A stretch of 64,000 nt of DNA from Bradyrhizobium sp. Rc3b (GTDB lineage: Bacteria; Pseudomonadota; Alphaproteobacteria; Rhizobiales; Xanthobacteraceae), in NCBI RefSeq assembly GCF_900114915.1, contig NZ_FOUS01000018.1, forward strand, positions 1 through 64,000, written 5' to 3'. Below, piece after piece: positions 9,102-16,775 of this stretch. Every line of letters starts with the position of its first letter. Position 1 is the first letter of the stretch. The notes beneath the pieces were generated by a model. The model saw only the letters and a list, made by a program, of their open reading frames with translations. It made no database searches and was not told where the DNA came from. A program made the position numbers and the translations under genes.

Positions 9102-9334
9102 GCCGGCGCGCGGACGCCGCGCTGCAACGCGAGGCGTTGGCCTGTTTCCGAGGGTCGTGGCTTGGGCCGAACCCTATAAAGCGGCCCAGTCAATGGCCCG
9201 CGAGAGTCCGCTGTGCTCTGGTCGCGATCAAATATCTCATCGCAGCGAAAATGACGCGATGGGGTTGAGGACGAGACACGGCTCCAGCACATTGGCGCGG
9301 CCAGATAACGGACGACGCTCGCGAGACATTCAAC

Positions 9335-9562
9335 TCAGATGGCAGCTCCGGCCAGCAAGAAAGTGCCGCCAAGTGCGACCATCACAAGTCCAGGCCAGTT
9401 CGATTTGATGCCGAAGCCGCCACCCGGCCTTTCAGGCTCCAGCGTGTCACGCCCGGAGCGAAGCCACCTTCCACCGCTGAATCGGCCTCGCCAGATGGGC
9501 TGAAACGCCATCTGGAGTATGCCGCCGAAAACAAGCAGCACACCAAGCCATATGAGGGTCAT
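9335..9562 (-). CDS. Small two-helix membrane protein
   Basis: A 75-residue product with hydrophobic segments at both ends (IWLGVLLVFGGILQMAF and WPGLVMVALGGTFLLAGAAI) separated by a basic loop containing WRGRFSGGRWLRSGRD. GAGGAGG five bases before the ATG at 9562 decides the start over a GTG two codons upstream. Predicted inner-membrane hairpin; function unknown. Confidence 0.7.
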   Translation of the reverse strand: MTLIWLGVLLVFGGILQMAFQPIWRGRFSGGRWLRSGRDTLEPERPGGGFGIKSNWPGLVMVALGGTFLLAGAAI

Positions 9563-9738
9563 GCTCACCTCCTCTACCCGTGAAGGCCGATAGTGCTGCG
9601 CCGGAAACTCGGTCCATTCAGCGTCTATCCGCGGCTCTCGGAATTAGACCGACCTTGAAAGCCGCCGGACGCACCAGCGCGCCGCACGCAGGCAGGGCTC
9701 CCACTCACCGAAGCTCAAGCTACCTCCAAGCATCCCGC

Positions 9739-9933
9739 TTAGTCTTCGTCCGGCTCGCGCACGACCGGCGATTCGTCGGTTTGGTTCTCCTCCTCGTCTT
9801 GCTCTTCATCCTCATCCTCTTCGTCGTCATCTTCTCCGTCGTCATCAGGATCTCGAGGCGGCATCGCGTTGCCCATCACCGCGAAGACATGCCAGTCGAT
9901 CCTGGCGGGAACGAGCTCGGGGAGTAGGGTCAT
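9739..9933 (-). CDS. Highly acidic small protein
   Basis: A 64-residue protein: an ordinary N-terminal part (MTLLPELVPARIDWHVFAVM) then a run of Asp/Glu (DDDGEDDDEEDEDEEQDEEE) and a short polar end. GAGGAGCAACAAC upstream supports the ATG at 9933. Such a tail could bind divalent cations or basic proteins, but this is speculation. The plus-strand ORF opposite is a shadow. Confidence 0.65.
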   Translation of the reverse strand: MTLLPELVPARIDWHVFAVMGNAMPPRDPDDDGEDDDEEDEDEEQDEEENQTDESPVVREPDED

Positions 9934-10275
9934 GTTGTTGCTCCTCGGATGTGAGCCCTGGGGCACTTTACCCCTTTTTCGGCGAGGCAGGTGACCGAGA
10001 TGGTTCGCGTGCGAGCCAGAGCGTCCTTGGGGCCATCTTTCGCGCTCGGATCGTGCTGCCTTCCGGTCCGGGGCAGACTGAAAAGAGACAGCCAATCGGA
10101 CGCATTTCCGTCGATCCGCCATGAGCGGACACGATGGCGTCGGTCCGGCAGTTCATTCGGAGCCAAGAGCCGCCCCTCCGCCAGCAGTTTGTCCCTTCTC
10201 GGCTCCGCCCGAAACGGTATCAGCGTCGAGATCCTGATGCTAGATTTCCTGGGTCATACCGAACAGGAGGACGAC
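9934..10275. other. Intergenic stretch upstream of dodecin
   Basis: No gene recognised. The only assignable element is the AGGAGG ribosome-binding site of dodecin at its right edge. Confidence 0.4.
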
Positions 10276-10491
10276 ATGGCTGATAGCGTCTACAAGGTCA
10301 TAGAACTGGTCGGTACCAGCAGCGACTCGTGGGAGAAGGCGGCCGCCAATGCGGTCGAGCAAGCAGCGAAATCTCTCCGGGATCTTCGCGTTGCAGAGGT
10401 CATCAAGCTCGACATGCAACTGGATGAGAACGGAAAAGTTGAGGCCTATCGCGCCAAGCTCAACGTGTCGTTCAAGTTCGAGGGCTCCTAG
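10276..10491 (+). CDS. Dodecin family flavin-binding protein
   Basis: A 71-residue protein matching dodecin over its full length: VYKVIELVGTSSDSWEKAAANAVEQA then a central beta-strand region (VAEVIKLDMQLDENGKV) and FKFEGS at the end. Dodecins form hollow dodecamers that store riboflavin or FMN, or coenzyme A in some bacteria. AGGAGG lies at a good distance before the ATG. A hairpin follows at 10500-10525, so the gene is probably monocistronic. Confidence 0.93.
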   Translation: MADSVYKVIELVGTSSDSWEKAAANAVEQAAKSLRDLRVAEVIKLDMQLDENGKVEAYRAKLNVSFKFEGS

Positions 10492-10499
10492 CCCCAGCA

Positions 10500-10525
10500 C
10501 CTCGGCCCCCACTTGCGGGGCGAGG
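10500..10525 (+). terminator. GC-rich stem-loop after dodecin
   Basis: CCTCGGCCCC and GGGGCGAGG arms around ACTTGC. No T-run follows, so it may be a repeat-type hairpin; it resembles the one at 53335-53366. Confidence 0.4.
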
Positions 10526-10649
10526 ATGGCTGATTGGAAAGGCGCGTTGCCCGGGCCCAACGGTCGGTGTGACCCATCCGGAGGAGGCCCTAGTCCAACC
10601 AGGGCCGATGTGCTTTGATGCGTGGGGGCGTGTAGCGCGTGGTGGCCCC

Positions 10650-10961
10650 ATGTACATGGTCATTCGCAAGTACGCCAAGGTTCGTTCGGTCGCGGACGCT
10701 GCTCGCCGCGCCAGGAGCGGCGTCGGCGAGATCCTGAGGCAATCGCACGGATTCAAATCTTACTATGTGCTGGATGCGGGCGACGGTGTTGGTATCGCTG
10801 TGATGATATTTGACGACTGCGAAAGCGCCAATGCAGCGAATGCCAAGATACTCGCGTTTGTTCAGGCAAGTCTGCCTGACCTCGATCTTGGAGTTCCCGA
10901 AATCACGACCGGCGAGGTTTTGGTGCACATGGAGCCCAATGGGTCCTCGGGCATAAAGTAG
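10650..10961 (+). CDS. Dimeric alpha/beta-barrel-like small protein (monooxygenase-like)
   Basis: A 103-residue product starting MYMVIRKYAKVRSVADAARR. The alternating beta-alpha pattern (MYMVIRKY, GFKSYYVLDAGDGVGIAVMIF, ANAKILAFV) resembles the ferredoxin-like dimeric barrel of the antibiotic-biosynthesis-monooxygenase superfamily. Most such small proteins lack an established substrate. ATG 10650 is preferred because the upstream in-frame extension is not protein-like. Confidence 0.75.
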   Translation: MYMVIRKYAKVRSVADAARRARSGVGEILRQSHGFKSYYVLDAGDGVGIAVMIFDDCESANAANAKILAFVQASLPDLDLGVPEITTGEVLVHMEPNGSSGIK

Positions 10962-11170
10962 CCGCAAGCGCCGCCAGTTGCGTGGGAGCGCCGCCCTCTT
11001 GCTGATGTCGTCGAATTTCGAACCCTTCGCGTTGTAGCGAACGGAATGCGTCTCATTCATCCGCCCATGGTCATCGCACAGGGTGATCCCATGGAGCGGT
11101 CCCATCGCATACCGTCCGATCAAGTGCGCTACCTGGTTTTGTAGCAGAATGGCCGCAGGAGAAGCCGATC

Positions 11171-11389
11171 ATGACTGACGATCAGGTCAATCTCGTCGTT
11201 CAGCACCTTTGCGAGCAATTGCACCTTGCGCTCCGATTGAAGAACAGCGAGGCACATCCACCAAATGCCAAGGATATTGGATTTGATGCTGCCTCTGTCA
11301 GAACTGTATTGCTGACCGGGTTGCGTTCGGCGGATGTCACGATCCGCCACGAGGCAGCCGGGGCGAGCGAAGAGCCGCCGTGGTCCTGA
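11171..11389 (+). CDS. Small hypothetical protein
   Basis: A 72-residue polar protein starting MTDDQVNLVVQHLCEQLHLA, predicted helical at the N terminus. AGGAG upstream supports the ATG. No motif assigned. Confidence 0.5.
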   Translation: MTDDQVNLVVQHLCEQLHLALRLKNSEAHPPNAKDIGFDAASVRTVLLTGLRSADVTIRHEAAGASEEPPWS

Positions 11390-11548
11390 ACGCAAAACGC
11401 GGGACAGAAGCTCAGCGTCAATGTCTCAGTTGGGTCATTCGCGACGGGACCAGACCGACAGCAAGTCCAGCGATGTCCATTGTGCCGCCGGAAGCGGAAG
11501 TAAATTCAGAGCGGGCATCAGTGGCCGGATTCGACAAGCACCCACGCG

Positions 11549-11719
11549 TCAGCCGGTATCCGCGTCCGGCTCCTGCTTTTTCGGAGGCGCTTCTGTTGTC
11601 TTGCGTCCCAGAAACGTATCGGGCTGCAACTGGTTCAGCAGCTCGCGGGCCTCGCGCAAAAGCTGTCGCATGTATTCTGCCTGCTCATGATCGGCAGGCA
11701 ACGGCCGATAAACCCGCAT
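11549..11719 (-). CDS. Small coiled helical protein
   Basis: A 56-residue protein starting MRVYRPLPADHEQAEYMRQL; the first two thirds form one amphipathic helix (LLREARELLNQLQ) followed by a Lys/Pro-rich tail. AAGGAG lies upstream at a suitable distance. Function unknown. Confidence 0.6.
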   Translation of the reverse strand: MRVYRPLPADHEQAEYMRQLLREARELLNQLQPDTFLGRKTTEAPPKKQEPDADTG

Positions 11720-12049
11720 CGGTATGCTCCTTCGCTTTGCAGGCGGGAGCACGCTGGGTCTCTCAGCCACCGACGCCTACGAACAAATCCTTGGCCGGTG
11801 ATGTCTTGCAAACGACCAGAGGTCGCTTTGGTTCAAAAGTGAACTTAGCTCTCGTGTCGCACTCAAGATGAGTAAGTGGCTCAAATGACTGAACTTGCAC
11901 CCGAAAATTTAATTTGCGGACATACCAAATGATACAGACTCGGCGCCGCCGGCGGCGTAGCGTTAATTCATCACCGCAAGGCTCGTGGCATTTATCGGTG
12001 ATGAGAACGCCAGTTTGCGCTCCCGCCTCCTCGAACAGGGAGATGCGCC

Positions 12050-12250
12050 ATGCTGACGCGGCGTCGTTTCAAACAGACCAGGACTCTCAGCGAAAGACTC
12101 GCCGACGAAGCCACGCGCTGTCGCGAGGAAGCGCGCGCGCTCGCGCCGGGGCGCCGCCGGGAGATGCTGCTGCGCCGGGCGCGGCAGGACGAAACGGCCA
12201 TGCAGATCGAGGCCTGGCTGCGCTCCCCCGGCCTGAGGGCACCGACATGA
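12050..12250 (+). CDS. Small basic helical protein
   Basis: A 66-residue Arg-rich product starting MLTRRRFKQTRTLSERLADE; the RCREEARALAPGRRREMLLR helix recalls short rhizobial proteins of unknown function. GGGAG upstream supports the start. Its TGA overlaps the ATG of the next gene (ATGA), indicating coupled translation. Confidence 0.65.
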   Translation: MLTRRRFKQTRTLSERLADEATRCREEARALAPGRRREMLLRRARQDETAMQIEAWLRSPGLRAPT

Positions 12251-12453
12251 TGCAGCAATATCGCGCTTATCTCGTCGGCGAGAACGGGGTCTTCCGCTCC
12301 GCCGAAGCGTTCGAGGCTCCGTCGGATTCCTCCGCTCTCAGCTTCGCACGACAGTACACCCGTCACGGCAAGGTCGAGGTGTGGCAGCTCGGCCGGAAGA
12401 TCGCCGTGCTGGATCCCGAGCCGTCGCCGCCGGACGCGTTGACGCGTCAATGA
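12247..12453 (+). CDS. Small hypothetical protein, coupled to the previous gene
   Basis: A 68-residue protein starting MMQQYRAYLVGENGVFRSAE with a compact alpha/beta pattern (EVWQLGRKIAVLDP). The start overlaps the previous stop by four bases, so the pair is likely one transcript. Function unknown. Confidence 0.65.
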   Translation: MMQQYRAYLVGENGVFRSAEAFEAPSDSSALSFARQYTRHGKVEVWQLGRKIAVLDPEPSPPDALTRQ

Positions 12454-12716
12454 TCGCGTGATGGCGATCGCGAGGTCGGAGTCTCGATCTCGAACCAGAA
12501 TGTCAGCTGCATGACGGGACCGCTGGCGTCGCGAACGTCGATCGCCATCGTCTGCCTGCCGCCCGTGGGCGGCGCGGAGATGACGGCATCGCGTGCCATG
12601 TCGGCAAGCGACTTGGCGGCCTCGGCCCGAACGGCGCGCGGGCTGGCCAATTCCAGCCCTTCCTCGTCGAGCGCAATTCCCTGGTGGTCGCGAAGGTCGA
12701 AGTAATAACGCGGCAT
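12447..12716 (-). CDS. DUF6894 family protein
   Basis: An 89-residue product starting MPRYYFDLRDHQGIALDEEG, the hallmark opening of DUF6894, followed by the conserved helix ARAEAAKSLADMARD-like segment and a beta-rich end (MAIDVRDASGPVMQLTFWFE). Such genes occur in many copies in rhizobia; role unknown. It overlaps the 3' end of the plus-strand gene by seven bases (tail to tail). Confidence 0.85.
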   Translation of the reverse strand: MPRYYFDLRDHQGIALDEEGLELASPRAVRAEAAKSLADMARDAVISAPPTGGRQTMAIDVRDASGPVMQLTFWFEIETPTSRSPSRDH

Positions 12717-12849
12717 CGTTGCATCCTTTGCCCTAATAGGCCCGGGACGGGCAAAGGTTTCCAAATGCGACGAAAAATTCGCTTGGGATCAACGGGTTCC
12801 GGGAACGCCGCCGAGGTCGATCCGGCAGGACGGGGGACTTTGCAGCCCC

Positions 12850-13098
12850 CTATTCCTCCGCAAGCTTGTGCTCGATATAGGCATCCACCGTCTCGGCGAA
12901 CGAGCGCTGCACGCCGACCGCGACATCGTGCTGGTCCAGTGCGTCGCGCTGGAGCACGCGCAGGCCGCGCCCGCGGGCGCTGAGCGGCGCCGTGTTCAGA
13001 TACTGATCGATGGCACCTTTGGCGAGCGGGATGGCCTTGGGATCGCCCCTGGCGATCAGGAGCCTGAGCAGGCTCTGGCATTCGGCCAAACCTGGCAT
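12850..13098 (-). CDS. Small hypothetical protein
   Basis: An 82-residue product starting MPGLAECQSLLRLLIARGDP; helical, with a DAYIEHKLAEE end. Follows a 34-codon ORF by 12 bases, so probably cotranscribed with it. Function unknown. Confidence 0.6.
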   Translation of the reverse strand: MPGLAECQSLLRLLIARGDPKAIPLAKGAIDQYLNTAPLSARGRGLRVLQRDALDQHDVAVGVQRSFAETVDAYIEHKLAEE

Positions 13099-13110
13099 GG
13101 GTTCAGCCTC

Positions 13111-13215
13111 TCACCTTTGCTGCGATTTCGGCTTCGGCCGCTGCACCGGCTGGGTGTGGGTGCCGAACAGCGCCAGCAGGAACGCGACTTCTTCCTTCGA
13201 ACCGATCTGGATCAT
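13111..13215 (-). CDS. 34-residue micropeptide
   Basis: A short ORF reading MIQIGSKEEVAFLLALFGTH and then a basic tail (VQRPKPKSQQR). GAGGAGAGACAGTC before the ATG is an excellent ribosome-binding site and is the main support. It lies directly upstream of the 82-residue gene and may be a leader peptide for it. Confidence 0.45.
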   Translation of the reverse strand: MIQIGSKEEVAFLLALFGTHTQPVQRPKPKSQQR

Positions 13216-13594
13216 GACTGTCTCTCCTCTTCGCTCCGTTGGTCGGGACGAGCGGGCGCGGAGTTCAGGACGATCTGGTTTCAGCAATGTTTCAGCCGTG
13301 TTTCGTCGGACGAGGGGCTCGGGGTGCCGCCTGCTTGTGTACAGAATTGAACATGGTCACCGCGAGGTCGTCTGCGCGGCAAGCGGACGAGGCGTCACAT
13401 ACAACAAGCCCGCGCGGATCGCTCCACGCGGGCTTTTGCTTGACGCTTGCGCAACCTCACTCGCAAGGGGGCCGTGGACGCGCCAGGCACCCTCGGCATC
13501 CATTCTCAGTGCATGTGGCCAATCAGATAAACGCCGCCACCGAGCACGATCACGGCCGGGACGGCCAAAGCAAAAGTACAGGCATCTGTCCTTC
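13216..13594. other. Intergenic stretch with a terminator-like hairpin
   Basis: No gene recognised. A stem-loop at 13406-13437 is annotated separately. Confidence 0.4.
13406..13437 (+). terminator. Stem-loop with T-run
   Basis: AAGCCCGCG and CGCGGGCTT arms followed by TTT on the plus strand. No plus-strand gene ends here, so either an unannotated short transcript precedes it or the hairpin serves the minus strand. Confidence 0.5.
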
Positions 13595-13822
13595 TCAGTT
13601 CGACGTGCAGACCTTGACGGTCTTCATGCCGGCCTCGGCTTCAGTCCTGGTCTTGTACACGGTGTCACCGCTGACGACGGTCGTTTCCGTGGTCGTCGGC
13701 TTCGCCTCCGTGATCGTGCACTTCTTGGTCTTGACGTCCTGCACCACGTAGAACGACTGCGCGAATGCGGGAGCCGCAAATGACGTCAACACGGCAGCGG
13801 CAATGATGGTCTTGATGTTCAT
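13595..13822 (-). CDS. Small periplasmic protein
   Basis: A 75-residue product with a clear signal peptide (MNIKTIIAAAVLTSFAAPAFAQ). The mature part (SFYVVQDVKTKKCTITEAKP ... MKTVKVCTSN) has two cysteines that could form a disulphide. The ATG at 13822 follows a GAGG-containing leader. Resembles short rhizobial periplasmic proteins of unknown role. Confidence 0.75.
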   Translation of the reverse strand: MNIKTIIAAAVLTSFAAPAFAQSFYVVQDVKTKKCTITEAKPTTTETTVVSGDTVYKTRTEAEAGMKTVKVCTSN

Positions 13823-13949
13823 CGTGTCCTCCTCCAGCAGTCCGGTCATCCGGATCTGTCTTCTTCAAACATACAAAATTACCACTTGTTCCCGATCGTG
13901 CCTGAACCGACAGCCGCCGCCAGCGTTGGTGCGAAAACTGGAGGCCTCG

Positions 13950-14144
13950 ATGCTGGATATGAGACTTGTCACGACTTCGCTGGCGATGCTGATTGCACTC
14001 TTGTCCGTGGCTCTGGCCGAACCTGCCAGGGATCAAGCCCGGCCTGCTGGTCAAGGCTCCGCCGAGGCTCGTCCGATCCGCGTCATCCTTCCCGCACCTT
14101 GGGAGCCCGCCAGGACGCAAGCCGACGCACAATCGTCGAAGTGA
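13950..14144 (+). CDS. Small exported protein
   Basis: A 64-residue ORF starting MLDMRLVTTSLAMLIALLSV, a signal peptide, then a Pro/Ala-rich tail. GGAGGCCTCG precedes the ATG. Function unknown; moderate support only. Confidence 0.45.
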   Translation: MLDMRLVTTSLAMLIALLSVALAEPARDQARPAGQGSAEARPIRVILPAPWEPARTQADAQSSK

Positions 14145-14160
14145 CGTGGCCGCCGTTCAA

Positions 14161-14382
14161 TCACATGCGGGCCTTCGAACCAGCCGATTTCACTGGCTTG
14201 CGCCTCTGAATGACAAGCCGCAAGGCGATGCCGTGCTGCCACGCACGCACTCTCACCGCCGCTTCGCTTCGATTGAGCTCGCTTGCAATCTCGTTCGGCC
14301 GCCGGCCTGCGTCGGCCAATGCCTTCAATCGCTCGTGGTCTTGCGCCGTCCATTTCTTCAGCAGCGGGTAGCCAGATTGCAT
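14161..14382 (-). CDS. Small Myb/SANT-like helix-turn-helix protein
   Basis: A 73-residue protein. KKWTAQDHERLKALADAGRR and RPNEIASELNRSEAAVRVRA form a three-helix SANT-like unit as in short alphaproteobacterial DNA-binding proteins; the C terminus is basic. Likely a DNA-binding regulator; targets unknown. The ATG at 14382 is chosen because the 58-residue upstream extension is not protein-like. Confidence 0.65.
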   Translation of the reverse strand: MQSGYPLLKKWTAQDHERLKALADAGRRPNEIASELNRSEAAVRVRAWQHGIALRLVIQRRKPVKSAGSKARM

Positions 14383-14791
14383 GATGGGAGCCGTCTCGAT
14401 TTCCCGGCGACAATGGGCCGGAGCAGTTGAAGTTCCGAAGGCGAAAAACCAGTTAAGCCGCATGGGAGCGACCCCAGGCACCTCCGGGGCTGGACGTGGG
14501 GAGCGAAAATGCCGGGGCCGCCAGCGCGCCAACTCAACGCGCGCTCCGGCCATCATCCGCCCCTCACGCCTTCGTGCCGTATCAATTGATGCGGCGGCTG
14601 AAATAAATCTGCCAACGGCAACCGCACGGCGCGCATAAACGGGACAAACTGGCAGACGTTCCTAATCTGGTTCGATGCACACGCACATTTCGCGCGAGAC
14701 AGGCTGCGGCACTCGGCATCTGCAAACGGAAGCAACCAATTCGAATCTCACTTGTTGTCGCCGGCACTTTCACCTGCTGGAGGACAAAAAA
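14383..14791. other. Intergenic stretch, no gene
   Basis: No gene seen on either strand; ORFs present have aberrant composition. A TTCGA near 14669 was checked as a tRNA T-loop and no cloverleaf was found. Confidence 0.4.
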
Positions 14792-15112
14792 ATGCGACGT
14801 CTTACTCTACTTGCCACGACCATGCTGCTGCTCGGAGCGGTGCCCGCCAGCGCGCAATCGCAGCCTGCCCAGAGTGGGCCGGGCAACAACGCCGTCAACA
14901 GCTCGGACCAGAACAACTCGAACAAGCCGGTCGCCGGCCGCAACAGCTTCACCGAGGGGCAGGCCAAATCGCGGATCGAGGATGCCGGTTATTCCAACGT
15001 CTCCGGCCTGCACAAGGACAACGAAGGCGTCTGGCGCGGCAAGGCCGACAAGGCCGGCAGCAAGAGCGACGTCAGCGTCGACTTCCAGGGCAACGTGAAC
15101 CCCACCAAGTAA
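14792..15112 (+). CDS. Exported PepSY-like small protein
   Basis: A 106-residue protein with a signal peptide (MRRLTLLATTMLLLGAVPASAQ), an Asn/Ser-rich linker, and a domain FTEGQAKSRIEDAGYSNVSG ... VWRGKADKAGSKSDVSVDFQ that resembles a PepSY-type fold found in periplasmic proteins. GGAGG upstream supports the ATG. It lies 25 bases before the glycine-zipper protein and is probably cotranscribed with it. Confidence 0.75.
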   Translation: MRRLTLLATTMLLLGAVPASAQSQPAQSGPGNNAVNSSDQNNSNKPVAGRNSFTEGQAKSRIEDAGYSNVSGLHKDNEGVWRGKADKAGSKSDVSVDFQGNVNPTK

Positions 15113-15137
15113 CAAGCAATCACGAGGAGACCGAACA

Positions 15138-15764
15138 ATGACAGTCACCATCTCACGTCTTTACGACAATTACTCCGATGCCGAACGTGCCGTGACCCGG
15201 CTCGAAGGCGCCGGCGTGCCGCATTCCGATATCAGCATCGTCGCCAACAATTCGGACAATTGGTACGGTTCGCGGTCCGGCAAGGTCGACCGCGATCGCG
15301 ACGGCGTCGACGATCGCGCTGAAGGCGCCGGGACCGGAGCCGGCATCGGCGCCGGCCTCGGCGGCGCAGCCGGCCTGCTCGCCGGGCTCGGCCTGCTGGC
15401 AATCCCCGGCCTCGGGCCGGTCGTCGCGGCAGGCTGGCTCGCCTCGACCGCTGTCGGCGCGGCTGCCGGCGCGGCCACGGGCGGCATCGTCGGCGCCCTG
15501 ACGCAGGCCGGCGTCTCCAGGGAAGATGCCTCGCGCTATGCCGAGGGCATTCGCCGCGGCGGCACGCTGGTGTCCGCAAGGGTGCCCGACCAGGACCGCT
15601 CACGCCTCGATGCGCTTCTCCACGATAAGTCCGTGAACCTTCAGGACCGCAGCGCGGCCTGGCAGAAAGCCGGCTGGACCGACTTCGATGCCGCAAGCCC
15701 GCCCCTGTCTCCCGAGGACATCGGCCGCGAGCGCGAGCTCTACGGCGTGGGCACGCGGCGATAG
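15138..15764 (+). CDS. General stress protein 17M-like protein with glycine zipper
   Basis: The 208-residue product has an N-terminal YflT/GSP17M-like domain (MTVTISRLYDNYSDAERAVT ... VPHSDISIVA) and a hydrophobic Gly/Ala-rich segment at about 60-125 (GTGAGIGAGLGGAAGLLAGL onward) that looks like a glycine-zipper membrane region. Proteins of this type are linked to stress responses, but their molecular action is unknown. A strong terminator follows at 15787-15814. Confidence 0.85.
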   Translation: MTVTISRLYDNYSDAERAVTRLEGAGVPHSDISIVANNSDNWYGSRSGKVDRDRDGVDDRAEGAGTGAGIGAGLGGAAGLLAGLGLLAIPGLGPVVAAGWLASTAVGAAAGAATGGIVGALTQAGVSREDASRYAEGIRRGGTLVSARVPDQDRSRLDALLHDKSVNLQDRSAAWQKAGWTDFDAASPPLSPEDIGRERELYGVGTRR

Positions 15765-15786
15765 AGCAGCCCAGACCCGGCACGAC

Positions 15787-15814
15787 AAAGGCCCCGCGGT
15801 GCGGGGCCTTTTTT
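15787..15814 (+). terminator. Rho-independent terminator
   Basis: AAGGCCCCGC and GCGGGGCCTT arms with a three-base loop and a T-run; ends the 14792-15764 transcription unit. Confidence 0.9.
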
Positions 15815-15850
15815 CCTGTCGAGAGCCGATCCTCATATCGATGCTACGCA

Positions 15851-16075
15851 TCAAGTCGGGCAGTAGCAATCGCGAGACATTTCCTGCCATTCAACCGCTT
15901 CAGTCGGCGGTTGTTCAGGCGCTTCACCGTGTGGGCCCGCCCCAGTTCTCTTCATCACCCGCTCGGCTATAAGCACTCGCATGCGCAATTCTTCCAGCTC
16001 AGCGAGTTGTAGAATGAGCACTTCAACTCGTTCATGAAGAAGTGCGACATCGTGTGCGCAGACAAAGGGATGCAT
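15851..16075 (-). CDS. Small coiled-coil-like protein
   Basis: A 74-residue product starting MHPFVCAHDVALLHERVEVL; residues about 10-45 form a long leucine-rich helix (ILQLAELEELRMRVLIAERV). The ribosome-binding site is weak. Function unknown. Confidence 0.45.
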   Translation of the reverse strand: MHPFVCAHDVALLHERVEVLILQLAELEELRMRVLIAERVMKRTGAGPHGEAPEQPPTEAVEWQEMSRDCYCPT

Positions 16076-16344
16076 TGTCGGTCCCCACGTTTTCGGTATT
16101 TCATGATTTGGCCCAGCGCTGGACCGGGAAATTCTGGCAATTCCGGCGGGGGCGCGCACTTACATTCAGCAAGGTGCACCGCACTAACGAATGCCTGTTC
16201 CTGCTCCGGAACAAGGCGATCTGTCCGTTTTCCGACATTTGACTCAAATGCAACCTACCGAATTCGGCAGGATGCAATCTCTTCGCGCCATGCTGGGACA
16301 TGTGCTTGCGCGAATGCTATCGTGAAAGCGTCGGAGAGATTGCC

Positions 16345-16530
16345 ATGTACTACGTCGCCGCTGCATTGCTGGTGCTGTCGGGACTGTTCTACTCCGCGAG
16401 CCATCACGAGATCGGCTCGTTCGGCGTCACCATGTGCAGCTATGGCGGCGCGTTCTGCGATAACCCGCTGATCGTCTTTTCCGGCGCGGCGCTGGCCGCC
16501 GCCTGGGGCATGTTCGTCAGCGTCAAGTAG
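16345..16530 (+). CDS. Small two-helix membrane protein
   Basis: A 61-residue protein starting MYYVAAALLVLSGLFYSASH with two hydrophobic segments and a loop containing two cysteines (VTMCSYGGAFCDNP). GGAGAG upstream supports ATG 16345. Seems a conserved short membrane protein; function unknown. Confidence 0.65.
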   Translation: MYYVAAALLVLSGLFYSASHHEIGSFGVTMCSYGGAFCDNPLIVFSGAALAAAWGMFVSVK

Positions 16531-16775
16531 CGCGGCCGACGTCCTTCATCCCCGACATCCAAAGTCCCGCCGCCGACACAAGCAGCCTCGCGGACTAACT
16601 TGCGAGAATCTGGGCTGCGGGAATTTTTGCGATGATGGCAATCTACACCTGTTTTGCCCGACAGTCAAGTCGACTTAGCATTATCAGAAATCGATAGGAC
16701 GCCCGCGCGGCGAGGAACTTTCGTTTCCCGATTAGCATTTGCATAAAAGCACCCGCCCCGACGAGGTCCCCGTTC

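Noticed and set aside
14600..14700. Possible tRNA (GGTTCGATGC near 14667)
   Set aside because: No matching acceptor stem, D-arm or anticodon arm could be built upstream.
16643..16775. Manganese riboswitch before the Nramp-like gene
   Set aside because: No yybP-ykoY-type conserved loops were found in the leader.
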